In this document: positions 17,315-25,824 of the stretch, in pieces | Layout of the letters: every line of letters begins with the position of its first letter | Numbering within the stretch: position 1 is the stretch's first letter | Source of the DNA: UBA4923 sp964606165 | Lineage (GTDB): Bacteria; Bacillota; Clostridia; Saccharofermentanales; DTU023 | Assembly (NCBI GenBank): GCA_964606165.1 | Contig: CAZSFQ010000003.1 | Coordinates: 70,463 to 134,462, forward strand | Direction: 5' to 3' | Length of the DNA stretch: 64,000 nucleotides | Position numbers and translations under genes: made by a program | The notes under the pieces: model-generated | Seen by the model: the letters and a program-made list of their open reading frames with translations, nothing else | What the model was told of the DNA's origin: nothing | Database searches by the model: none

Positions 17315-18718
17315 TCAGCGGATATCCCGGTCCGGCAGCTGCCTTCTCAGGTACTGGCCATCCGCTTCCTCAATCACAATCTTACCAGAAGCGACCTTGT
17401 GGCGGCCCCGCAAAAACACGTCACGCACCCTGCCTTTGAGCTCGAAGTTCTCGTAGGGGGTGTAGTCACAGTTTTCGTGGAGATCCTCCCCCTTGACCGT
17501 CCATCGCGGCTCGGGGTCGAAGACGACAATATCCGCGTCACTGCCCGCTTCCAGGATGCCCTTGCGGGGGTATAAACCGAAATATTTTGCCGCGTTGGTT
17601 GAGGCAACTTCGGAAAAACGATTGATGTCCATCCGGCCCTGGGCGACGCCATAGGTGTAGAGCAAGTGCATCCTCAGCTCAATCCCCGGCGCGCCGTTTG
17701 GGATTTTCGAAAAATCGTCCCGGCCCATTTCTTTCTGGCCCTTGAAATTGAAGGAGCAGTGATCGGTACCAACGAACTGGATTTCCCCGGACGCGAGTCC
17801 TTTCCAAAGGGCTTCCTGGTCCCGGCGCTCACGAAGCGGCGGGCTCATGATATACTTGGCCGCCTCAAAATCCTCACTGGTGGGTGTCCCGTAGCGGGAG
17901 GCGTCAAGGAGCAGGTACTGCGGACACGTTTCAACAAGGATATGGATGCCGCGTTCCCTGGACCGGTTGATGGCTGTCAGGCCCCTTGCTGTCGACAGGT
18001 GAACGATGTGGTGAGTGGCGTGAAGGAGGTGGTTGACCGCCTCCAGGCGCACGATGGCCTCTTCCTCCAGTTCGGCCGGCCGGCTGATCTGATGATAATA
18101 GGGTGATAAATGCCCCTTTTCGCGCTCACGGCGGACCAGGACATCGATGAGCAGGCCGTTTTCACAGTGAAAGCCAATGGTGGCCCCCAGACGCTGCGTT
18201 TCTTCCAGGGCATGGTAGATCTCATCCTCCTGGACCATCATGTTATCTTTGTAGGCCATGTACATTTTGAAGGAGCTGACGCCGCCGGCAACGATTGATT
18301 CCATCTCCTTTTTCAGCTGGCTGTTCCACTCCGTCAGCGCCATATGGAAACCGTAGTCGATGGCGCATTTGCCATCCGCTTTTTCGTGCCAGCGCTTCAG
18401 ACCCTGGGCCATGGTTTCGCCGTGGAACTGGGTCGCGAAATCGATGACCGTTGTCGTGCCTCCGGCCAGGGCCGCCCGCGTACCGCTCGCGAAATCGTCG
18501 GCCGTCACCGTACCCATCGACTCCAGCTGGAGGTGGGTGTGGGTCTCGATCCCGCCCGGCAGGAAATAGAAACCGCGGCAGTCGAGCACCTCCTCGTTCT
18601 CACGGGGCGTCAGCTTGCCTGTTTCTTCAATGATTTCACCTTTGATTCGGATACTTCCCCGGACTGTTTCCCGGGGCAGGACGATGAAGCCGTCCTTGAG
18701 CAATAGGGATTGTTCCAT
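17315..18718 (-). CDS. hyuA: Dihydropyrimidinase / D-hydantoinase family hydrolase
   Basis: 467-residue amidohydrolase that opens cyclic amides such as dihydropyrimidines or hydantoins. The bi-metal site is visible: HTHLQLES near residue 58, the lysine that is carboxylated in SSFKMYMAYK near 150, IGFHCEN, HIVHLS and GTDHCSF. In E. coli a homologue (HyuA) lies in the same cluster with ygfK and ssnA. It is preceded by AAAGAGG before the ATG. In the purine scheme it is a candidate for opening a ring intermediate, but the exact substrate is inferred. Confidence 0.88.
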   Translation of the reverse strand: MEQSLLLKDGFIVLPRETVRGSIRIKGEIIEETGKLTPRENEEVLDCRGFYFLPGGIETHTHLQLESMGTVTADDFASGTRAALAGGTTTVIDFATQFHGETMAQGLKRWHEKADGKCAIDYGFHMALTEWNSQLKKEMESIVAGGVSSFKMYMAYKDNMMVQEDEIYHALEETQRLGATIGFHCENGLLIDVLVRREREKGHLSPYYHQISRPAELEEEAIVRLEAVNHLLHATHHIVHLSTARGLTAINRSRERGIHILVETCPQYLLLDASRYGTPTSEDFEAAKYIMSPPLRERRDQEALWKGLASGEIQFVGTDHCSFNFKGQKEMGRDDFSKIPNGAPGIELRMHLLYTYGVAQGRMDINRFSEVASTNAAKYFGLYPRKGILEAGSDADIVVFDPEPRWTVKGEDLHENCDYTPYENFELKGRVRDVFLRGRHKVASGKIVIEEADGQYLRRQLPDRDIR

Positions 18719-18738
18719 CTTAACCTCTTTGATTGATC

Positions 18739-18762
18739 AGCGCCCCGGCTCGCCGGGGCGCT
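18739..18762 (-). other. Intercistronic stem-loop between ssnA and hyuA
   Basis: A perfect 10 bp stem, AGCGCCCCGG and CCGGGGCGCT, with a CGAG-type loop, lies between the ssnA stop and the hyuA ribosome site. No T-run follows on the minus strand, so it is unlikely to be a full terminator. A role in mRNA processing or relative expression of the two genes is possible but unproven. Confidence 0.5.
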
Positions 18763-18770
18763 CCAGAGTC

Positions 18771-20093
18771 TTACAGATTCGGCCAGATGGCCGCGGCGCG
18801 TTTGGCTGTGCGGGCGAATATCTTCTTTTCATCAACCGTCAGTATCTCGCGGTTGCGCATAACAAGCTTGCCGTTGATTACCACGTCATTGGTCATACGG
18901 CCGTAGCCGCCAAAAAGCAGATGGCCCTTCCAGTTGTCGCCGCCAAAAGGCGTGAAGGGGAAATAATCAAGCGTGATAACATCGGCATAGGCCCCCGCTT
19001 TCAAGACGCCCAGAGGCCGCTTGAAGTGAAGGGCCGCGATGGCCGGATTGCCCTCATACTGCAATTGCAGCGCCTGGCTGAAACCGACCGTGGGGTCGGA
19101 CAGGCGGTGGGACTGCAGAATTTTCGATACCTTGATTGATTCAAACATGTCGTGGGTGTAGGCGTCTGTCCCCAGTCCCAGCCGGATGCCGCGGCGCAGC
19201 ATGCCAAGGACAGGGGTTGCCCCCACGGCGTTGCCCATGTTGGACATGGGGTTGTGGACGACCGTGGTATCGGTTTCCGCCAGAATATCGAGTTCACGAC
19301 CGTTGACATTGACGGCATGGACGGCGATGGATCTGGGACCCAGCAGGCCCCAGCCGAGCAGGCGCTCGGTCACCCTCATGTCGTACTTCTTCAGGCTGTC
19401 GTACTGATCCTCCCTGCCTTCGCCGACATGGATATGGTAGCCTGCCTCAATGCCATCCATGGCCTTTTTGACCTTTTCCATGGTTTTGTCGGAGATGGTG
19501 AAAGAGGCGTGCATGCCGAACATGCCTTTCACCATATCCTGTTCATCGGTGTTCATGGCCTTGATGAAGTTGACGTTTTCCTTGATTTCCTGATCCGCGG
19601 TTTTCACACCGTCCCGGTCGGACAGCTCCATGGAAAAAGAGCCGCGGATGCCGGTCTTCTTTGCCGCCTCAGCCAGGGTAAACAGCGACCCCTCCACAGC
19701 ATGGGGACTGGCGTGGTGGTCAAACAGGGTGGTCACACCGTTGCGGATGCTGTCGATGTAGGTCGTATAGGCTGACAGCTCGTTGTCTTCCATGGTCAGG
19801 CTTCGGTCGAGTGCCCACCAGAGGTTTTTCAGTATCTCGGGGAAATTCCGCGTCGGCTTTGATACCCCCATGCCCCGGGCGTAGGAGCTGTAGATATGGG
19901 TGTGCGCGTTGATCATGCCTGGCATGATGACGCGGCCCTGCGCGTCCAGCACCTCATCATCCGGGTATTGTTTTTTCAAGTCATCAAAGTCGCCCACCGC
20001 GTCAATCAGCTGATCGACTATGCGCAGGCCGCCATTTTCAAAGTAGGGGTGATCGGGATCGTTGGTCACCAGTCTTCCCTTGCCGATAATCAT
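18771..20093 (-). CDS. ssnA: SsnA-type amidohydrolase (guanine-deaminase-like)
   Basis: 440 residues, metal-dependent amidohydrolase family. Metal ligands show in GMINAHTHIYSSYARGM near residue 60, in GYHIHVGEGREDQYD, in IAVHAVNVN and in LGTDAYTHDMFES. E. coli SsnA is in the same neighbourhood as ygfK and hyuA, and is reported to belong to anaerobic purine breakdown. The ATG has AGGAGGTAGAAG just before it. It is predicted to be a purine or amide deaminase; the precise substrate is not shown here. Confidence 0.9.
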   Translation of the reverse strand: MIIGKGRLVTNDPDHPYFENGGLRIVDQLIDAVGDFDDLKKQYPDDEVLDAQGRVIMPGMINAHTHIYSSYARGMGVSKPTRNFPEILKNLWWALDRSLTMEDNELSAYTTYIDSIRNGVTTLFDHHASPHAVEGSLFTLAEAAKKTGIRGSFSMELSDRDGVKTADQEIKENVNFIKAMNTDEQDMVKGMFGMHASFTISDKTMEKVKKAMDGIEAGYHIHVGEGREDQYDSLKKYDMRVTERLLGWGLLGPRSIAVHAVNVNGRELDILAETDTTVVHNPMSNMGNAVGATPVLGMLRRGIRLGLGTDAYTHDMFESIKVSKILQSHRLSDPTVGFSQALQLQYEGNPAIAALHFKRPLGVLKAGAYADVITLDYFPFTPFGGDNWKGHLLFGGYGRMTNDVVINGKLVMRNREILTVDEKKIFARTAKRAAAIWPNL

Positions 20094-20119
20094 CTTCTAC
20101 CTCCTGTCAAATAGGCTGT

Positions 20120-23100
20120 TTAATGCTCATTGCAGTCATGTTCATTGTTCAGCAGCCAAGTGAAATCTTTTGTGACAGCCGTTATCACAGCCGCCATCTG
20201 CGCTCCTGCCTTCGCGGCCAGCTCGCTTTGCGGCACATCGAAAACACGGCCCCGGTCGTCGCGGATCCGGTATCTTCCTTCTGCCAGCCGCAGGAAGCCT
20301 GTGTTATCTGAATCGGAAAAATCTTCCCCGCTCCAGAAGACAGTCAGCTTATCTTTGTACGGTTTGCCCGCGTGGGGACAGAAAGTGGCGCAGTTGCCGC
20401 ATTCGTTGCACATGCCGTCGATGTGGACAATCTGTTCGGAATTGGCAAAACCCGGGATGGCCAGGGCCACATTGGCCCGGTTGGGGCAGACCTCCGTGCA
20501 GATACGACAGACCTGGTCGCAGATCAGGCAGCGCTGGCCTTCTTCCGGGGGCTGTTTTTCTTCCCTGAGTTCTCCCCTGCGTTCCAGGATGACCGCCTCA
20601 TCGACAGGAACCCGCGCATGGACGAAATCGTGGTCCAGGCCCTCTCTGGACAGGATATCCAGGGCCGCCTTTTTTGCGTCGCCCATGGCCGCGACAACCG
20701 TTGACGGTCCCTTTCGGCAATCACCGATGACATAAAGGCCGTCAATTGAACTCTCCATGGCAGCTGACAGGCGCGGATCACCGTAGCGGTCCGTCTTCAT
20801 GCCGATTTTCGTGAAGAGCTTCTTGTCAACGCGGGCACCGGTCGCGCCGATCACCGTGTCGAATTCAAGTGTTTCGAACCCGCCCGTTCCCAGTGAGGCA
20901 CGGCGGCCTGATTCATCGAAATCGCCCAGTCTTTGTCTTTCGCAAACCAGCTTGCTGCCTTCATAACGGACGGGAGCCAGAAGCTCAAGCCATCCGATGC
21001 CCTCTTCCATGGCCGCATCGAATTCATCCTGGCTGGCGGGCGCGTACATCTCAGTCCGGCGGTAGACAATGGTCACCTCCGGATCGCCCGGCATCCGTTT
21101 CGCAAGCCTTGCAGCGTCCATGGCTACATCACCGGCGCCGATAACGGCCACCCGCTTGCCCAGGTCACGGGGACCTTCTTCCTTGACGCCGATCAGGAAG
21201 TCGAGCGCGTCGAGAACGCGGCCGCTTTCCTCTTCTACCGGCGGCCGCCCCTGCTCCCACGCCCCGGTCGCAAGAATCAGGTAGTCATAGGACTTTTTCA
21301 GTTCATCCGGATCAAATTGCGGGTTGGCATTGAAATGGAAATTAACCCCGGCAGCTTCGACCAGCCTGTAATCACGGTCAATCTGCTCTTCCGAGATACG
21401 GAAGGAAGGGATGGCATAGCGGACGATACCATGGGAAGCGGCACGCTTCTCAAAGACATCGACCTCAACACCGTTTCTTCTGAGATAATAGGCCGCGGCC
21501 AGGCCTGCGGGGCCGGCGCCGATTACACAGGCTTTCTTATCGGTCTTCAGGGGGCTGACCGACATCTTGCTGATGTAGGCATCCTGAGCCTGGTCGGCTG
21601 CCATCAGCTTGATATCCCTCATGTGCAAGGAGCTGTCATAGTCCAGGCGGGTGCACTTCTCCCGGCAGGGCTGGGCGCAAAGGACGCCTGTAATGGTGGG
21701 GCAGGGATTGTCGATGGCAATCACCCGCATGGCCTCATGGCAGTCACCCCTGGCGACCAGGGTATTGTATTCGGGTATCTGCTGTTCGATGGGGCAGCCG
21801 CCGTCCTTGCAGGGCGCCTTGTAACAGTCATAAAGAGGCAGTTCGGATCCGGTTTCCCTGGAAGCCACTTTCTCCCGCCAGCGTTTTTGCATGCGCGGGT
21901 CAGCCATGGTATCTTCTGCCAGTTTCTCCAGTTTGGCGACATCGATCCTGCCGCCCTTTCCGAGCAAGGATTCTGTTTCACGCGCCATCTGAGTCAGGCG
22001 CATATAGCCGCCTGGTTTCAAAAGTGTCGTCGCGACCGTCACCGGGCCGATTCCGGTTTCCAGCAGATCCTTCAAGTTGAAGGCGTCGGCGCCGCCCGCA
22101 AAGGATACAGGCAGCTTGCCGTCAAAGGCGCGCGACAGATTCAGGGCAAGGTTGATGGTCAGGGGCATCAGGGCCCGGCCCGACATGTACATCTCCTCCG
22201 ACGGCACCTCGCCGCGCTTAACATCTACCGGACAGGTATTGGAAAGCTTGACGCCAAAGGCCAGTTTCTCTTTTCCGGCAACCGCCAGCATGCGGGTAAA
22301 TATTCCGACCGCGTCTTCGTACTGCAGGTCGGCCAGAAAGTGTTTGTCGGGGAAGGCGATGTAATCGTAGCCCAGATCGTCCAGTGTCCGGCGGACAAAA
22401 TCATAGCCCAGCATGGTGGGGTTGCACTTGACGAAGGTATGAAGCTTTTTTTCGGTCAGAAGATAATGGGCAATCCGCTCGATCTCGTCCGGCGGGCACC
22501 CGTGGAGTGTCGACAGGGTTGCCTGATGGCAGATTTGCGGGGAGATGGCATCGATGACTGCTTGGTCAACCTTGTCGAAAAGATCTTGATGGCTTTTCAG
22601 GAATTGGATGGATTCGGTAAAAAGAGCAAGGCGCGACGCGTCCTTGAGGCCCTCGATGAAAGCGTCCATCTTGGGCAGTTTGATCCCGTCGAGATCATAG
22701 CCAAGGCTCATGTTGAAGGCAAAGTCATTGCCGTCGGACAGGTCGAATTCCACAGCCAGGACCTTGATGGCAATCCAGGCCTTGATGTACTCGTCGAAGG
22801 CTTCCTGGACGGTCAGCTCCGTCGACCACTCGCAGTTATAGCACTCGTCCTCGGCGTTGATGCAGGGCTTGGCCACCGCCTGGCGGATTTCCTCACCATC
22901 CATCTTCTGGACCGTCTTCAGTTCAACAAAACGCGCGCCAGCCAGATAGGAGACAATGATGTTCTGAGCCAGCTGGGAATGGGGGCCCGCTGCCGGCCCG
23001 ACAACCGAGGCAATCCTGTCACCAAAGGGAGTGACGAAGCGGCTCCCCGACTGGTTCACGTAAAATTTGCTCTTGTCGAGTCCAAAAACACTTCCCTGTG

Positions 23101-23167
23101 CTTTGTACTCATCAAGGCTCCACTCGATTAGATTCGCAAAGCTGATGGGTCTCATGATGTCGCTCAT
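20120..23167 (-). CDS. ygfK: YgfK-type multidomain oxidoreductase
   Basis: 1015 residues. Residues 1 to about 430 resemble dihydroorotate/dihydropyrimidine dehydrogenase-type domains. Then comes a glutamate-synthase-small-subunit-like electron-bifurcation part: CKDGGCPIEQ near 451, CAQPCREKC near 500, the FAD motif GAGPAGLAA near 550, and the NAD(P) motif GAGDVAMDA near 675. At about 880-935 two ferredoxin-like 4Fe-4S clusters follow (CLICDQVCRICTEVCPN and CNECGNCATFCPH). Known as a putative selenate reductase in E. coli, but more likely a redox partner in purine or pyrimidine conversion. It is the first gene of its operon, with GAGAGGTGACCATAT before the ATG. Confidence 0.9.
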   Translation of the reverse strand: MSDIMRPISFANLIEWSLDEYKAQGSVFGLDKSKFYVNQSGSRFVTPFGDRIASVVGPAAGPHSQLAQNIIVSYLAGARFVELKTVQKMDGEEIRQAVAKPCINAEDECYNCEWSTELTVQEAFDEYIKAWIAIKVLAVEFDLSDGNDFAFNMSLGYDLDGIKLPKMDAFIEGLKDASRLALFTESIQFLKSHQDLFDKVDQAVIDAISPQICHQATLSTLHGCPPDEIERIAHYLLTEKKLHTFVKCNPTMLGYDFVRRTLDDLGYDYIAFPDKHFLADLQYEDAVGIFTRMLAVAGKEKLAFGVKLSNTCPVDVKRGEVPSEEMYMSGRALMPLTINLALNLSRAFDGKLPVSFAGGADAFNLKDLLETGIGPVTVATTLLKPGGYMRLTQMARETESLLGKGGRIDVAKLEKLAEDTMADPRMQKRWREKVASRETGSELPLYDCYKAPCKDGGCPIEQQIPEYNTLVARGDCHEAMRVIAIDNPCPTITGVLCAQPCREKCTRLDYDSSLHMRDIKLMAADQAQDAYISKMSVSPLKTDKKACVIGAGPAGLAAAYYLRRNGVEVDVFEKRAASHGIVRYAIPSFRISEEQIDRDYRLVEAAGVNFHFNANPQFDPDELKKSYDYLILATGAWEQGRPPVEEESGRVLDALDFLIGVKEEGPRDLGKRVAVIGAGDVAMDAARLAKRMPGDPEVTIVYRRTEMYAPASQDEFDAAMEEGIGWLELLAPVRYEGSKLVCERQRLGDFDESGRRASLGTGGFETLEFDTVIGATGARVDKKLFTKIGMKTDRYGDPRLSAAMESSIDGLYVIGDCRKGPSTVVAAMGDAKKAALDILSREGLDHDFVHARVPVDEAVILERRGELREEKQPPEEGQRCLICDQVCRICTEVCPNRANVALAIPGFANSEQIVHIDGMCNECGNCATFCPHAGKPYKDKLTVFWSGEDFSDSDNTGFLRLAEGRYRIRDDRGRVFDVPQSELAAKAGAQMAAVITAVTKDFTWLLNNEHDCNEH

Positions 23168-23276
23168 ATATGGTCACCTCTCCTCATTTTCTGGTTTTAC
23201 CCGGACAATAACCTGTCGCGCGGACAAGGCGGCTGATCTTTAGTTTATCAGTTTTGCCGCTTTTTTTAGAAGAAAT

Positions 23277-23306
23277 GACCGGGACTCCCTTTGGGGAATC
23301 CCGGTC
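23277..23306 (-). terminator. Terminator after ygeY
   Basis: GACCGGGA and TCCCGGTC pair, extended by TCCC and GGGA around a short loop, and are followed on the minus strand by ATTTCTTCTAAAAAAAG. It lies 24 bp beyond the ygeY stop. It separates the ygeX-slot/ygeW/ygeY unit from the ygfK unit. Confidence 0.7.
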
Positions 23307-23330
23307 AACGGTATCATCGGATTGGTTCGC

Positions 23331-24554
23331 TTACGCTTCCTTGGTAATGTCCACGTAGAGCGAAGGCATGACACTGTAAATCGCCGCGCAGCGGACGACG
23401 TCCTCTTTCCAGGTCACCTCGTTGGGCGCGTGAGCCTGAGCTTCCTTGCCAGGGCCGAGGCCGATGCAGGGGATGTCGTGGCGGCCCATGATGGCGACAC
23501 CATTGGTTGAGAAGGTCCACTTATCGACCTTGGGCGCCTGGTAGAGATTGGTGTAGGCGTCCACCAGGGCCCGCGTCTGCGGCGCGTCCTCGGGAATAAC
23601 CCAGGTGGGAAAATAGCAATCCTGCTCATAGACGAAGCCGGTCCAGGACGGGCGGTCGTACTTGTACATGGTAACAACACCGCCATGCTTTTTGACGGAT
23701 GGCAGGGCTTCGATTTCCGCTATTGCCGATTCCCAGGTCTCGCCCCAGGTCAGGCGGCGGTCCAGGGAAATGGCACAGCTGTCCGCGACCGCGCAGCGCG
23801 ATGGCGAGGTGTAGAAAATCTGGGAAGTCGTGACTGTGCCCTTGCCCAGGAAGGGGTCGTCCTTGAGGTGGTTGTTGAGCTCTTCCACTTCCTTCAGGAT
23901 GTCGGCCATTTTGTAGATGGCGTTCTCACCGCGCTCGGGGGCCGAGCCGTGGCAGGAAATGCCCTTGACCTCAACACGGATCTCCATGCGGCCACGGTGT
24001 CCGCGGTAAACATGCATGTCGGTCGGTTCGGTCGAGACCACGAATTCGGGTCTGATGTTTTCGTTCTCAATGAGGTGGAGCCAGCACATGCCGTCGCAGT
24101 CTTCCTCCTGTACGGTGCCCGTGACCAAAAGCGTGACGTCGTCATCAATCATGCCCAGGTCCTTGGCAATTTTCGCGCCATAGACGGCCGATACAACGCC
24201 GCCCAGCTGGTCGGAAGCGCCGCGTCCGCCCACTTGGGTTTCAGTCTCAAATCCTTCGTAGGGGTCAAATTCCCAGTTGGTGATTTCGCCAATACCCACG
24301 GTATCGATATGGCCGTCAAAGGCGATGACGCGGTCGCCTGTGCCCATCCAGCCCAGCACGTTGCCGAGCTGATCGAATTCGGCCTTGTCGTAACCGAGTT
24401 TTTCCATCTCTTCCTTGATGCGGCGGGCCACACCTTCCTCTTCACAGCTTTCGCCGGGAATCTTGACCAGGTCGCGAAGGAACTTTACCATATCTTCTTT
24501 ATAAGCCTCAGCGGCTTGGCGTACGCGGTCGTAATCAATTGCGGTTTTTGTCAT
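23331..24554 (-). CDS. ygeY: YgeY-type M20 family metallohydrolase
   Basis: About 407 residues of the M20/ArgE-DapE class. The two-metal site shows as DGHIDTVGIG near residue 77, GASDQLGG near 110 and EEDCDG near 150. The dimerisation-domain histidine is in the GISCHGSAPE block. Called a selenium-metabolism-linked hydrolase in databases I recall. In purine clusters it may split a carbamoylated or dipeptide-like intermediate. I chose the ATG at 24554 because AAGGAGTG lies nine bases upstream; the ORF extends further back without a site. It is the last gene of the PLP-ygeW-ygeY unit. Confidence 0.87.
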   Translation of the reverse strand: MTKTAIDYDRVRQAAEAYKEDMVKFLRDLVKIPGESCEEEGVARRIKEEMEKLGYDKAEFDQLGNVLGWMGTGDRVIAFDGHIDTVGIGEITNWEFDPYEGFETETQVGGRGASDQLGGVVSAVYGAKIAKDLGMIDDDVTLLVTGTVQEEDCDGMCWLHLIENENIRPEFVVSTEPTDMHVYRGHRGRMEIRVEVKGISCHGSAPERGENAIYKMADILKEVEELNNHLKDDPFLGKGTVTTSQIFYTSPSRCAVADSCAISLDRRLTWGETWESAIAEIEALPSVKKHGGVVTMYKYDRPSWTGFVYEQDCYFPTWVIPEDAPQTRALVDAYTNLYQAPKVDKWTFSTNGVAIMGRHDIPCIGLGPGKEAQAHAPNEVTWKEDVVRCAAIYSVMPSLYVDITKEA

Positions 24555-24589
24555 CTTGGGTACACTCCTTTTATCAATTATATTTGGCT

Positions 24590-25786
24590 TTAAGCATTGT
24601 CCGCCCAACGGGGGGCTGCGCTCTTCCAGAGTTCTTCAAGCTTCGCGCCCGGAGCCTTGATCTTCTGGAGGAAAATCATGGCCGCGATGATGTAAGGCTT
24701 GAAGCTGGCTTCTTTGTACAGGGGGATCCGGTAACGGTCAAAGACAGAAGCATCCACCTCGCCCTCCTCGCAGGAGACACCCGTGATGTCGGCCGGCAGG
24801 CAATGCATGTAGAGCGCCTTGCCGCCGCGCGTCAGCTTCATCATGTCTTCGGTACAGGCCCAGTCCTTATGGAGGGCATTTTGCGCCAGAAGTTCCTGCT
24901 CAAGTGCGTTGATGCCGGCCTGGTCGCCTTTGGCGTAGAGGTCCGTGCGGATTTCCATGGCCTTGAAGGGCGCCCAGCTCTTGGGGTAGACAACATCGGC
25001 ATCCTTGAAAGCCTCCGCCATCGACTCGACGCGGGTGAACTTGCCGCCGTACATCTCCTCATTATGCCTGGCCACGCCTTCGATTTCGTCCATGATGTCA
25101 TAGCCTTGCGGGTGGGCCAGGACAACTTCCATGCCAAAACGCGTCATCAGCCCTACGATGCCTTGCGGGACCGACAGCGGTTTGCCGTAGGAGGGTGAAT
25201 AGGCCCAGGTCATGGCAAGTTTCTTGCCTTTCAGGTTCTCAACGCCGCCGAACTCGTGGATGATGTGGAGGGCATCGGCCATGGACTGGGTGGGGTGATC
25301 GATGTCACACTGCAGGTTGACCAGGGTCGGGCGCTGTTCAAGCACGCCGTCCTCATAGCCCTCCTTGACGTAATCCGAAAAACCCTTCATGTAGGTGTGA
25401 CCCTTGCCGATGTACATGTCATCGCGAATGCCGATCACGTCCGCCATGAAGGAAATCATGTTGGCTGTCTCCTTGACAGTCTCCCCGTGCGCGATCTGGG
25501 ATTTGCCCTCATCAAAGTCCTGGACCTCAAGGCCGAGAAAATCACAGGCCGAGGCAAAGGAGAACCTTGTCCGGGTCGACTGGTCACGGAATAGCGAGAT
25601 ACCCAGCCCCGAGTCAAAAATTCGTGCACTCTTGTTATTCTCGCGGAGCTCGCGAAGCGCGTCGGCCACTGTGAAAATGGCCATAATCTCATCCTGGGAC
25701 TTGTCCCAGGTAAGAAAGAAATCGTCCTGGTAGAGACCCCTGTAATCGTATCCTTCCAGTTGCTTGATCAGTTCATTGATTTTCAT
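24590..25786 (-). CDS. ygeW: YgeW-type transcarbamylase-like protein
   Basis: 398-residue aspartate/ornithine carbamoyltransferase-fold protein. The carbamoyl-phosphate motif FRDQSTRTRFSF is near residue 67 and the second family motif MHCLPADI near 325. YgeW proteins accompany YgeX, YgeY, HyuA and YgfK in purine-breakdown clusters. The reaction is not firmly known; ring-opened ureide handling is a reasonable inference. The start at 25786 gives a normal length, although the nearest AGGA sits close to the ATG. Confidence 0.87.
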   Translation of the reverse strand: MKINELIKQLEGYDYRGLYQDDFFLTWDKSQDEIMAIFTVADALRELRENNKSARIFDSGLGISLFRDQSTRTRFSFASACDFLGLEVQDFDEGKSQIAHGETVKETANMISFMADVIGIRDDMYIGKGHTYMKGFSDYVKEGYEDGVLEQRPTLVNLQCDIDHPTQSMADALHIIHEFGGVENLKGKKLAMTWAYSPSYGKPLSVPQGIVGLMTRFGMEVVLAHPQGYDIMDEIEGVARHNEEMYGGKFTRVESMAEAFKDADVVYPKSWAPFKAMEIRTDLYAKGDQAGINALEQELLAQNALHKDWACTEDMMKLTRGGKALYMHCLPADITGVSCEEGEVDASVFDRYRIPLYKEASFKPYIIAAMIFLQKIKAPGAKLEELWKSAAPRWADNA

Positions 25787-25824
25787 TCCTATCTCATTTC
25801 CTCTCTTGAATTGGGGTAGCAAAT

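Noticed and set aside
20933..23131. A 732-codon open frame on the plus strand across ygfK
   Set aside because: It lies wholly antisense to ygfK, whose motifs are complete. High GC often leaves such long antisense frames. No family features were seen in it.
20120..23167. YgfK as a true selenate reductase
   Set aside because: The name is historical. Domain content and neighbours suggest a redox partner in purine or pyrimidine conversion, and no molybdenum site is visible in the protein.
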